6,282 bases of DNA from contig JANRAA010000052.1 in NCBI GenBank assembly GCA_030728235.1, positions 1,970 through 8,251 of the forward strand, given 5' to 3'. Each line of letters starts with the position of its first letter. Position 1 is the first letter of the stretch. This document shows, piece after piece, positions 1 to 6,214 of this stretch. The notes under the pieces are model-generated. The model was not told the DNA's origin. It did no database searches and saw nothing but the letters and a program-made list of their open reading frames with translations. The position numbers and the translations under genes are program-made. Origin of the DNA: Flavobacteriales bacterium. Lineage in GTDB: Bacteria; Bacteroidota; Bacteroidia; Flavobacteriales_D; Sanyastnellaceae.

Positions 1-1212
1 GGTGTTGAAGTATACCTGCTAGATGCCAGTGGCAACATATTGAATTACGTAGCACCAGAAAAAGTAGTACAACTCGAAAAAGTTGCTTTGAAGCCCATCC
101 ACGATTTCATTGGCGACCCAGAACAAAAGCTGATTCTTGGCGATGACCCCCGTCACCCCGGCTCTCCAAATATCTTTAGTGTAGCACCCATTATTGAAGG
201 CAATGAGACGACCGGCTACATATATATCATTCTCGCTTCTGACCTTTATGCATCGCACGAGAACGTGCTAATAGGCTCGTATGTTTTTAAAACGTTTTAC
301 CGCTCCATTGCTATTACTGTAGTGATTGCCTTCTTGCTCGGCATTATCGCCATCTACTTCATTACCAGACAGTTGAACGGAATGATTCATGTTTTCAAAC
401 TGTTTAAAGAAGGAAATCTATCAGCACGAATGCCAGAAGCTACGGGAGAATTGCAAGTTGTAGCCACCACCTTCAACGATATGGCAGAGACCATTTCAAG
501 CAATATGGAAGAAATGAAAGGGGTTGATAAGTTGCGAAAAGAGCTCATCTCAAACATCAGCCACGACCTTCGAACTCCCATTGCCAGCATTCATGGATAT
601 ACGGAGCTGCTGCAATCGAAAGGTCAGCAATTAAGTGTGGAAGAGAAAACCGAGTACCTCAATGTCGTGCTAAAAAACATCGAACGTCTGCGCAAGCTTG
701 TTGACGACCTTTTTGAATTGAGCAAGCTCGAAAGCCAAGCTGTTCAACTCTCTCTTGAACCACTTTCTGTGCAAGAACTTATAACTGACCTGGCGGCTAA
801 ATACCGTTTGCTCGCGAAAGAAAAAGGCGTCAGCGTAAACGCCATCTATTCGAAAGACCTGCCTTTGGCTTTTGCTGATATCGGATTGTTAGACAGGGCA
901 TTGCAAAACTTATTCGACAACGCTTTGAAGTTTTGTGACAATGGCGATGCCATCACCATTGAGTTGAATATTACCGATCAGCACACCATCAATTTGAAGA
1001 TTAGCGACACCGGAGCTGGAATTTCTCAAGAAGCGTTGCCGTTCATTTTTGATCGGTATTACAAAGGAACAGATACAGCAGACCGCACAGGTAGCGGACT
1101 CGGACTCGCTATCACCAAGAAGATTATTGAGATGCACGGCTCTGTTATTCAGGTGAGTAGCCGATTAAATGCAGGCACACAATTCTCTTTCGACCTACCT
1201 GTTTATCAGTAA
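1..1212 (+). CDS. Sensor histidine kinase, HAMP-HisKA-HATPase (5' end cut by window edge)
   Basis: This is an inner-membrane two-component sensor kinase; only its last 403 residues are visible and the frame is open to base 1, so the TTG at 40 is internal and not a start. Numbering from base 1, residues 1-95 are the end of a periplasmic sensor region (beginning VEVYLLD, with a GDDPR motif and a FSVAPI strand). One membrane helix lies at about 102-122, then a HAMP linker (about 118-170) and HisKA with the phospho-acceptor His188 in SHDLRTP. The HATPase_c domain has Asn307 of the N-box, Asp336 in SDTGAG, an F-box (FIFDRYYKG) and the glycine-rich GSGLGLAI at 364-371. All catalytic boxes are intact, so it should be an active kinase. 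The partner response regulator is not in the window; it may lie upstream. The ligand cannot be read from the sequence. The gene is the only firm one on this strand and converges on the next gene with 24 bases between stops. Confidence 0.95.
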   Translation, partial: GVEVYLLDASGNILNYVAPEKVVQLEKVALKPIHDFIGDPEQKLILGDDPRHPGSPNIFSVAPIIEGNETTGYIYIILASDLYASHENVLIGSYVFKTFYRSIAITVVIAFLLGIIAIYFITRQLNGMIHVFKLFKEGNLSARMPEATGELQVVATTFNDMAETISSNMEEMKGVDKLRKELISNISHDLRTPIASIHGYTELLQSKGQQLSVEEKTEYLNVVLKNIERLRKLVDDLFELSKLESQAVQLSLEPLSVQELITDLAAKYRLLAKEKGVSVNAIYSKDLPLAFADIGLLDRALQNLFDNALKFCDNGDAITIELNITDQHTINLKISDTGAGISQEALPFIFDRYYKGTDTADRTGSGLGLAITKKIIEMHGSVIQVSSRLNAGTQFSFDLPVYQ

Positions 1213-1236
1213 TTTGCACATCATTAACTGAGCAAT

Positions 1237-1944
1237 TTACTTCAACATGGCTTCTGCCTTCATGTCGTTGGGCATCTTTTCGATTGCATATCGCAACGCC
1301 GTGCGCGGCATTTTGGATTTTCGTTCATTCACAAACCGAAAAACATCTGTGAGGTGTTTTTGAGAGGCTACTTTCAACATCCACCCGTACCCCTTCTGAA
1401 CCATATCGTCGGAATCCTCGAGTAACAAATCTGCGATGTGATAGATGTTTTTGAGATACAATCCTTGACGTCCGGGAACGACTAAAGAAACAGCAGCAGC
1501 CCTTCTCTCCCATCGGTTTACTGATCTTGCAAGAACGCTCAATCGATTAAGTTTATCAGGAAATTTGAGCAACAACTCACCAACACTTTTATTGCAAAAA
1601 GTATCGCAAACAGCCCAATTGGTAACGTAAAGCGTAATCCATTTCTCAAATCGATCCATGTCGTTGGCAGTGTATTGCTTTCTAATGGCATACGACCAAT
1701 GGCATGCAATCAGACACTCTTCCATGTACCCCGTTTCAAACATCCTTTCGCAGTAGCGAAAGATGACCAATTTCGGTTCTTTGCTGATTTGTTTGAATGT
1801 GATGCGCGCAATATGATTGATTTCAGCAGCAGGAATTCCACGCCCTTTCACATCTTCTTTGAAAAAGCGGCGCATTTTCTCTGCTCTCGCAGGATCACTC
1901 AGATGATTCAACGAAGTGATTAACTCGTCGATAAAGTCGGCCAT
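1237..1944 (-). CDS. AlkD-like DNA alkylation repair glycosylase
   Basis: The 235-residue protein matches the AlkC/AlkD HEAT-repeat DNA glycosylase family, both in full length and in its alpha-helical repeat make-up. Family members excise positively charged alkylated bases such as 3-methyladenine and 7-methylguanine without flipping the base out. The residues known from Bacillus cereus AlkD (Trp109, Asp113, Arg148, Trp187) have counterparts at almost the same positions: Trp110 and catalytic Asp114 in NWAVCD, Arg147/Arg148 in RWERRAA, and Trp188 in GYGWML. An active enzyme is therefore likely, unlike the AlkF/AlkG-type paralogues. The C-terminus (MPRTALRYAIEKMP) looks like the usual tail of Bacteroidota members, from memory. 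The ATG at 1944 is chosen because it gives the family length; no Shine-Dalgarno sequence is seen. The gene lies 39 bases after the T9SS cargo gene on the same strand, so it could be the last gene of a transcript, but no functional link to that protein is evident. Confidence 0.92.
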   Translation of the reverse strand: MADFIDELITSLNHLSDPARAEKMRRFFKEDVKGRGIPAAEINHIARITFKQISKEPKLVIFRYCERMFETGYMEECLIACHWSYAIRKQYTANDMDRFEKWITLYVTNWAVCDTFCNKSVGELLLKFPDKLNRLSVLARSVNRWERRAAAVSLVVPGRQGLYLKNIYHIADLLLEDSDDMVQKGYGWMLKVASQKHLTDVFRFVNERKSKMPRTALRYAIEKMPNDMKAEAMLK

Positions 1945-1983
1945 ACTTGCAGATTAAAACGACAAGTTAAAAGAAAGCGGTGA

Positions 1984-3300
1984 TTAACGAACGATCTTGG
2001 TGCGTTTACCGGCAGCCTCTAGAAAGTAGATTCCCGATGCCAACGAAGTAAGATCCACACTTGTTTTTACCCCAGTTGTATTGCCCGTTCTTACGATTGT
2101 TCCATCGATGCTATACAAGCGGTAAACGGTCGATTCAGACGTATTCAAGGTGATCACAACCATTCCTTCAGTCGGATTTGGACTTACCGAAATTTTCGAT
2201 GACGGCTTCACTGCACCAACACCTGTGGTGCATTCACCTGGCGTATAGCTTGTGACCCCATACTCATAGTAAGCCACATCCGCATTGAAATAGGTAACAT
2301 TGTTACACCCACATACTGGTTCACTGTCGGGTGCGATTGGGAATTCTGGATCAATGAGCAATGTGTTTATGCACGACGAACAACCACCAACACATTCTTC
2401 GTAGGTATCGTAAAAATACGGTGAATAGTCTATTTCATTCACTGTCCAACCGCAACCACTCACTCCTTGGCAAGATTCATTGACAATGGCATATCCCATG
2501 AACATCTCGCACTCCCCGAAGTCGACAGTACCTAAATCCAGACAAGTATTTTGTCCGCAAGTGGCTTGACACGAAACAATGCTCTCGAAAAAATACGGGG
2601 AGTAATCGACACCATTTACGGTCCAATCGCAACCACTAAGGCTGGTGCATTCTCCATTTACGACGGCAACACCCAGCGGCATGGTGCAGATTCCAAAATC
2701 AACGAATGCCATATCGAAGCAAGCAGAATTGCCACAAGTTTGCTGACAATCATTCAAATTTTCGAAGAAAAACGGCGAATAATCGGTATTGCCAATTGTC
2801 CAACCGCACCCGCTAACATTTATACATTCACCATCCACAAGCGCAATACCAAGGGCCAAATCGCAATCTCCAAAATCGAGACCCCCCAGGTCCAAACAGT
2901 CCATCTGTCCTGAGCAAGCCGTGAAGCATGCATCTTCATTGTCGAAAAAATAGGGTGAATAATCGATGTTATCTACAACCCAACCGCAGCCTGAAAGCAA
3001 CGTACAACTGCCACCTGCAAAGGCATATCCAAGCACCATATCGCACAAACCAAAATCGATATCACTGAGATCCTGGCACACCATTGTCCCACATTCACCC
3101 TCAGTATACGAGGTAACACCGCCATAATTCACTGCAACACATGAATTGCTATATGTCACACCATTGCACCCGCAAACAGGCGTCCAATCAGCAGTGCAAA
3201 AAATATCTGGGTTTATCAACGACTCATCAACACAATCAACTTGTGCAAATGACAATTGAGAGATAAAAAGCGAGATGAAGAGAGTGTAAAGAGTTTTCAT
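1984..3300 (-). CDS. Secreted cysteine-rich T9SS cargo with Kazal-like domains and four six-cysteine repeats
   Basis: The 438-residue protein is predicted to be exported by Sec and then passed through the type IX system to the surface or medium. Order of parts: signal peptide 1-19 (cleavage probably SFA/Q); Kazal-like domain 23-70 with PVCGCNGVTY; four tandem repeats at 75-129, 135-189, 194-248 and 253-307; a second Kazal-like domain 310-357 with PVCGCNNVTY; a short linker; and a type A T9SS sorting domain from about 367 to the end (SPNPTEG, then GIYFLEA, ending KIVR). The mature chain has 34 cysteines, all inside these modules, which suggests an oxidised, disulfide-rich and protease-resistant protein. 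Kazal domains classically inhibit serine proteases, so an inhibitor array is a reasonable guess; an adhesive or structural surface role is the main alternative. The gene follows the permease gene by 50 bases on the same strand. I recognise the end domains but no named family for the four central repeats. Confidence 0.93.
   Translation of the reverse strand: MKTLYTLFISLFISQLSFAQVDCVDESLINPDIFCTADWTPVCGCNGVTYSNSCVAVNYGGVTSYTEGECGTMVCQDLSDIDFGLCDMVLGYAFAGGSCTLLSGCGWVVDNIDYSPYFFDNEDACFTACSGQMDCLDLGGLDFGDCDLALGIALVDGECINVSGCGWTIGNTDYSPFFFENLNDCQQTCGNSACFDMAFVDFGICTMPLGVAVVNGECTSLSGCDWTVNGVDYSPYFFESIVSCQATCGQNTCLDLGTVDFGECEMFMGYAIVNESCQGVSGCGWTVNEIDYSPYFYDTYEECVGGCSSCINTLLIDPEFPIAPDSEPVCGCNNVTYFNADVAYYEYGVTSYTPGECTTGVGAVKPSSKISVSPNPTEGMVVITLNTSESTVYRLYSIDGTIVRTGNTTGVKTSVDLTSLASGIYFLEAAGKRTKIVR
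1987..2202 (-). other. Type A T9SS C-terminal sorting domain
   Basis: Residues 367-438 of the cargo protein carry the usual features of the T9SS type A sorting domain: KISVSPNPTEG at the start, a beta-strand region containing YRLYSIDG, then LASGIYFLEA and a basic end (KRTKIVR). Such domains direct passage through the outer membrane by the Por secretion system and are usually removed by the PorU-type sortase, with release or anchoring of the cargo. The domain is in frame and complete, so export by this route is expected. Confidence 0.93.
2230..2373 (-). other. Kazal-like domain 2, lacking two cysteines (residues 310-357 of the T9SS cargo)
   Basis: It aligns without gaps to domain 1: Cys310, Cys330, Cys332 and Cys357 match Cys23, Cys43, Cys45 and Cys70, and PVCGCNNVTY and GVTSYTPGEC match the corresponding segments. 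The positions equal to Cys35 and Cys54 are Ile322 and Asp341. These correspond to C2 and C4 of a Kazal domain, which are disulfide partners in the classical fold, so one whole bridge appears to have been lost while the others are kept. Without C2 the canonical inhibitory loop is not anchored, so this copy may be structural rather than inhibitory. Confidence 0.75.
2380..3078 (-). repeat. Four tandem six-cysteine repeats in the T9SS cargo (59-60 residue period)
   Basis: Each copy has six cysteines with the same spacing, C-x10-C-x12-C-x5-C-x19-C-x3-C: residues 75/86/99/105/125/129, 135/146/159/165/185/189, 194/205/218/224/244/248 and 253/264/277/283/303/307. Shared residues include DFGxC before the second cysteine, a small-residue/hydrophobic LG-x-A-x-V strand, SGCxW around the fourth cysteine, and DYSP followed by aromatic residues. 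DNA positions are 2914-3078, 2734-2898, 2557-2721 and 2380-2544 for copies 1-4. The DNA copies have diverged while the cysteines have not, which points to an old duplication under selection for the fold. The second half (GC, then Phe/Tyr-x5-C-x3-C) recalls Kunitz/BPTI domains, but the other spacings differ, so I leave the family open. Confidence 0.92.
3091..3234 (-). other. Kazal-like domain 1 (residues 23-70 of the T9SS cargo)
   Basis: Cysteines are at residues 23, 35, 43, 45, 54 and 70. The C2-x7-C3-x10-C4 core with PVCG and TYSNSC matches the Kazal pattern (C35, C43, C54). The usual C5, a few residues after C4, is absent; instead Cys45 sits in a CGC motif, a variant that I recall from bacterial Kazal-like proteins. 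If the reactive loop is used as in ovomucoid domains, where the second residue after C2 is P1, then P1 is Ala37. That would suggest a protease preferring small residues, such as elastase-like enzymes. The domain identity is well supported; the specificity is inference. Confidence 0.8.
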
Positions 3301-3350
3301 GGTCAGAATGATTGCTATTTTAAGGACAAAAAAAATGTCTTTTAGGTTGC

Positions 3351-4157
3351 CTACAGATCACGCTTTTTAATCATCCAATAATTGACACCCAGTAACAGTG
3401 CGATATAGCCTAATGAAATCGCCAGATCTCCCATTGCAATGGATGTTTGTGTTTCCATAAGCGCATATTTCGAGAACGGATTGTGAATCAAAATCTTCGT
3501 TGCCCCGTTCGGCAGCAAACGGGCCAGCCATTCCATGCGCAATGCGAATTCAACGATTGCATGCAGGATGCCTTCCACCCAGCCGTAAAAAATCAAAACC
3601 ACAACAGCAATGCCAGTTCGACGAATCAAAATAGCAATGAACATCGCCCACAAAAAATCGTGGAAGAGGTGAAGAAAATATGCAGGTATAAATTCAATGT
3701 TCAGAAAGATGCTTTCGATATCGGTAACTGGTGAATAGATCAGTCCGAAAATCAGGCATATTGCAAAAACGACGAGCGTTACCGCAGCCGCCAATGTGAG
3801 CAAAAAGTAAACTTTTCCGAGAAAAAACTCCTTTCGACTCAAACCATCAATTACCTGTTGTCGAGCAGTACGCAGACTAAACTCCTGGGCAATTTGTATT
3901 GCCACAATGCTCGAAAGCAGAACAGTAAAAAACTGGTAGATGAACGTGAAATTCTGCCATATATCGGCAAAATCATACAGAGGGAGAACCGTTTGAATGG
4001 GAAGATTGGCGGGAAGTAAATTTTCGATTATCCAACTACCAAGTGCAAACGTACCTATCGGAATGGCTGCCAAGATGAACGCGAACAGCGAAAGCAGAAT
4101 CCAGAAATACTTTGACGGACGAACCTTCATGAATTCAATGGAGAGCAAGCGCATCAT
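3351..4157 (-). CDS. ABC-2 type transporter permease
   Basis: The 268-residue integral membrane protein is the permease half of an exporter; two copies would pair with two copies of the ATPase encoded just upstream. Hydrophobic segments predict six helices at about 17-39, 70-91, 114-141, 156-178, 182-204 and 241-263, the standard ABC-2 number. The cytoplasmic stretch at 92-115 (EFSLRTARQQVIDGLSRKEF) is the conserved loop after helix 2 of this family. The start codon overlaps the ATPase stop in ATGA (4154-4157), which implies translational coupling; a second ATG follows at once (MM) and either may be used. The substrate cannot be read from the sequence. Pairing with a BcrA/LanF-like ATPase makes export of an antimicrobial peptide, lipid or other hydrophobic compound possible, while NatAB-like ion or unknown-substrate export is the alternative. 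Confidence 0.92.
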   Translation of the reverse strand: MMRLLSIEFMKVRPSKYFWILLSLFAFILAAIPIGTFALGSWIIENLLPANLPIQTVLPLYDFADIWQNFTFIYQFFTVLLSSIVAIQIAQEFSLRTARQQVIDGLSRKEFFLGKVYFLLTLAAAVTLVVFAICLIFGLIYSPVTDIESIFLNIEFIPAYFLHLFHDFLWAMFIAILIRRTGIAVVVLIFYGWVEGILHAIVEFALRMEWLARLLPNGATKILIHNPFSKYALMETQTSIAMGDLAISLGYIALLLGVNYWMIKKRDL

Positions 4158-5050
4158 GACTGAACGTTTAAGATTGATAAAAACTTCTCTTCCAAGCTCT
4201 CTTTACGGGTCACCAAATACGACACATGAATGCCCATTGTATTTAAGTAGGCATTCAACGCCGCAGCATCATGTCCGCTCAAAACCACCACCCTACAATA
4301 ATCTCCCACCCTTATAACACTTTGAACAAACGGTATTTTCCGCAGGTGAACTTCCAAATCTTTATCTGCCGCACCCACCTCAATTTCAGTTGAAGTTGAT
4401 TGTTCCGAATCCGACACCTTTCCTTGATAGATCAGGTTTCCAGATTTAAGGATGCAGAAATCGGTGCATACTTTTTGGACCTCATCGAGCAAGTGGCTGG
4501 CCAGAATTATTGTTTTTCCTTGTTCCGCTATGTCGCGGATGATGGTTCTTATTTCTGCTATTCCCTGCGGATCCAAGCCGTTAGTAGGCTCATCTAAAAT
4601 CAAAACATCGGGGTCGCAAAGCATTGCGGATGCGATGGCCAGACGTTGTTTCATCCCCAGCGAATACGTTTTAAACGCATCGTGCTTTCGTTCCAGAAGT
4701 CCGACCATCTCGAGCACGACATCTATTCTCTCATTGCTCACTTCCTTTATCCGCGCTGTAATGCGCAGGTTTTTTTCAGCACTAAAAGAGGGGTAGAAAA
4801 CGGGGAATTCGAGTATAGCACCTATCCGCTTTCTCACTTGGTGATTTTCATTTTCTCCGAACCAATAAAAGCTTCCTGACGTTGGATTTGACGCTCCTAG
4901 GATCATCGCCAACGTAGTTGTTTTGCCTGAGCCATTGGGTCCTAAGATTCCGAATACCGCACCTTTGGGCACCTGAAGCGACAAATTCTTTACGGCTGAA
5001 ATACGACCGAAATCCTTGCTCAGGTTTAATATTTCGAGAACTGAACTCAT
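4154..5050 (-). CDS. ABC transporter ATP-binding protein, BcrA/NatA/LanF type
   Basis: The 298-residue cytoplasmic ATPase powers the ABC-2 permease that follows it. All nucleotide-binding motifs are present: Walker A GPNGSGKTT (37-45), signature YSLGMKQRL (129-137, the LSGGQ equivalent usual in drug and bacteriocin exporters), Walker B and D-loop VLILDEPTNGLD (149-160), and the switch His186 in ASHLLDE. The Q-loop position holds Glu81 (ILEFPVFYP) instead of Gln. This so-called E-loop is known from lantibiotic-immunity (LanF) and bacitracin-type transporters. A C-terminal extension of about 80 residues after 215 is typical of the subfamily. The gene overlaps its neighbours on both sides by ATGA, so it is made in step with the exported protein before it and the permease after it. 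The assignment as an exporter ATPase is firm; immunity or resistance is only suggested. Confidence 0.96.
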   Translation of the reverse strand: MSSVLEILNLSKDFGRISAVKNLSLQVPKGAVFGILGPNGSGKTTTLAMILGASNPTSGSFYWFGENENHQVRKRIGAILEFPVFYPSFSAEKNLRITARIKEVSNERIDVVLEMVGLLERKHDAFKTYSLGMKQRLAIASAMLCDPDVLILDEPTNGLDPQGIAEIRTIIRDIAEQGKTIILASHLLDEVQKVCTDFCILKSGNLIYQGKVSDSEQSTSTEIEVGAADKDLEVHLRKIPFVQSVIRVGDYCRVVVLSGHDAAALNAYLNTMGIHVSYLVTRKESLEEKFLSILNVQS

Positions 5051-5673
5051 TGGCCTGCTAGAGATTTAAGAAATGACGGATCTATTTTATTGAAAATCCC
5101 AGGCAAGTCGTTCATCATCAATTTCGTTAATGAATCGAAGGAAATGTTACCTGTGAAGTCGGCGATGTAAAACGGTTGATCAGGAAAGTGAAGCATCATG
5201 ACACATTGTTTGATGTTTCCGTTTTTCACCACTCCAAAAATGCTACCATGTTCTAACTCACTTCCCAACCATTTCTTCGTCAAATCTGCATCCGCTAAAA
5301 GCGTAAAGCCTTCGGCAGACAGACCATCACTAAATTTTTGATAGATGACAGTTGCCTCTTCGAACGCAATATCATCACACCTTAGAAAAGCCAGCTCATG
5401 CACCTTGTTGATCATCGAATTAAGGGCAGCGTCTTCTGTTCGGAGAATAACCCGCAACGTGCTTGGATAGAAGAACGACGAAGAAAAGACGACCGGCATG
5501 GCGATGCTATCGGGATCCATTCCTTTTCCGTTTCTACTCCATGCTTCATTTCGCAGGGCGTAATAGGATTCCATCGCGAGCGCATCAGCATCCATCTGCG
5601 CGCGGGTAACTTTGCTTTGAGCGAGGCCCATTTGGCAAGCTAGGAGAAGAAAGACGATTGCGTATATTCTCAT
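5047..5673 (-). CDS. Exported DUF4252-like protein of unknown function
   Basis: The 208-residue protein has an N-terminal export signal (residues 1-18). Cleavage could be by signal peptidase I at GLA/Q; a weak lipobox LLAC with Cys13 also allows a lipoprotein. The mature part is soluble. Its second half, with a strand pattern FGVVKNGNIKQCVMMLHF followed by FYIADFTGNISFDSLTKLM (residues 146-186), resembles the end of DUF4252 proteins, which are common in Bacteroidota and often found next to sigma/anti-sigma genes. That assignment is from memory of the pattern and is moderate. No catalytic motif is visible. The stop overlaps the start of the ABC ATPase by ATGA (5047-5050), and the upstream anti-sigma-like gene ends 14 bases before, so the protein belongs to the same operon and acts in the periplasm or at a membrane surface. 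Confidence 0.8.
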   Translation of the reverse strand: MRIYAIVFLLLACQMGLAQSKVTRAQMDADALAMESYYALRNEAWSRNGKGMDPDSIAMPVVFSSSFFYPSTLRVILRTEDAALNSMINKVHELAFLRCDDIAFEEATVIYQKFSDGLSAEGFTLLADADLTKKWLGSELEHGSIFGVVKNGNIKQCVMMLHFPDQPFYIADFTGNISFDSLTKLMMNDLPGIFNKIDPSFLKSLAGQ

Positions 5674-5687
5674 GCTACGAAGATGAA

Positions 5688-6092
5688 TTATTTTAAGAGA
5701 ATCAGGTCGCGAAAAAGGACGAACGTTTCATCCCACGCAGTTGAAAGGAGCGACGAAGTGTCGATCGGTAACGCACCCGTTGCACCGCTCAGCTTTCGAG
5801 TTGCGTAGACATACCACATCGCAAGGGAAAGTAGAAATGCCACGACCAACGCGATTAGAATTCGCTCTTTGACCGGAATTGATCCGGATGCTTGAGGAGA
5901 ATTAAATTTTTCATCGGAGGGTAAATCACCGTTCAATGATTGGTTGAAATACTCGGCCAAACCTTCGTATTCGGCGGGGACATCTTCGGCAGACAACAAC
6001 TGACGCAGTCGTTCTTCCTCGCGCAAGGATGTCTCTCCGTTCCAAAAACGTGTTACCAACTCATTTAATTCAAGATGATTAGACTGCTTCAT
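5688..6092 (-). CDS. Small single-pass membrane protein, anti-sigma-like N-terminus
   Basis: The 134-residue protein has a cytoplasmic N-terminal region (about 8-48: ELVTRFWNGETSLREEERLR, then VPAEYEGLAEYF), one membrane helix at about 77-97 (ILIALVVAFLLSLAMWYVYA), and a short outer tail of some 35 residues. The N-terminal pattern of a helix, a WNGETSLxEEExLR turn and a VPxEY...YF segment is typical of small proteins encoded directly after ECF sigma factors in Bacteroidota, which I take to be anti-sigma-like. No sigma factor gene is seen in the 190 bases upstream, so that partner, if any, is elsewhere. It is the first gene of the leftward operon, 14 bases before the DUF4252-like gene. A regulatory role for the operon is inference; the gene itself is well supported by length, topology and spacing. 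Confidence 0.8.
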   Translation of the reverse strand: MKQSNHLELNELVTRFWNGETSLREEERLRQLLSAEDVPAEYEGLAEYFNQSLNGDLPSDEKFNSPQASGSIPVKERILIALVVAFLLSLAMWYVYATRKLSGATGALPIDTSSLLSTAWDETFVLFRDLILLK

Positions 6093-6214
6093 AGTGGTAT
6101 GACCTTGCTACTTGCGATGCACTTAAAGTAGAAAAAAGTGATGATTATAGCTGGGCTATTGAACGACGTTTAATTCGAACGATTGTTACATGTCTTCGAA
6201 ATTAGATTCCTGAA
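6093..6214. promoter_or_regulatory. Probable divergent control region upstream of the leftward operon
   Basis: These 122 bases lie before the first leftward gene and before a possible rightward start at 6215, and contain no convincing reading frame. The promoter of the leftward operon should be here or further right. I looked for the Bacteroidota promoter form (TTG, then TAnnTTTG) on both strands and found only imperfect matches, so no exact promoter is claimed. The region contains the inverted repeat listed separately. Confidence 0.4.
6171..6204. repeat. Imperfect inverted repeat around TTCGAA
   Basis: The left arm TAATTCGAA (6171-6179) and right arm TTCGAAATTA (6195-6204) are reverse complements apart from one extra T, separated by 15 bases. 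Each arm contains the palindrome TTCGAA. Two palindromic half-sites about two DNA turns apart could be an operator for a dimeric regulator. The A/T-rich composition makes chance occurrence possible. Confidence 0.35.

Noticed and set aside
40..42. TTG at 40 as the start of the histidine kinase
   Set aside because: The frame is open to base 1 and codes for sensible sensor-domain sequence (VEVYLLD) upstream, so the gene is cut by the edge rather than starting here.
1212..1238. Hairpin terminator between the convergent stops of the kinase and the AlkD-like gene
   Set aside because: Only a 7-base, A/T-rich stem with a T-T mismatch and a 14-base loop can be drawn, with no U-run; too weak to call.
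2551..2913. 120-codon plus-strand frame inside the T9SS cargo gene
   Set aside because: It is antisense to the repeat-coding region; its openness follows from the repeated composition, and its translation has no recognisable domain.
2380..3078. DNA tandem repeat, mobile element or CRISPR-like array
   Set aside because: The periodicity is that of protein repeats in a continuous frame; the DNA copies are diverged, with no constant spacer or repeat units.
3323..3345. Terminator between the permease and T9SS cargo genes (GACA / TGTC around an A/T run)
   Set aside because: The perfect stem is only 4 bases, reaching 7 with a mismatch, and the T-run is in the loop rather than after the stem; readthrough is equally likely.
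3997..4317. 106-codon plus-strand frame across the ATPase/permease junction
   Set aside because: It lies opposite two well-supported genes joined by an ATGA overlap and resembles no known protein.
4452..4796. 114-codon plus-strand frame opposite the ABC ATPase
   Set aside because: It is antisense to conserved ATPase motifs, which fix the coding strand; the translation has no family features.
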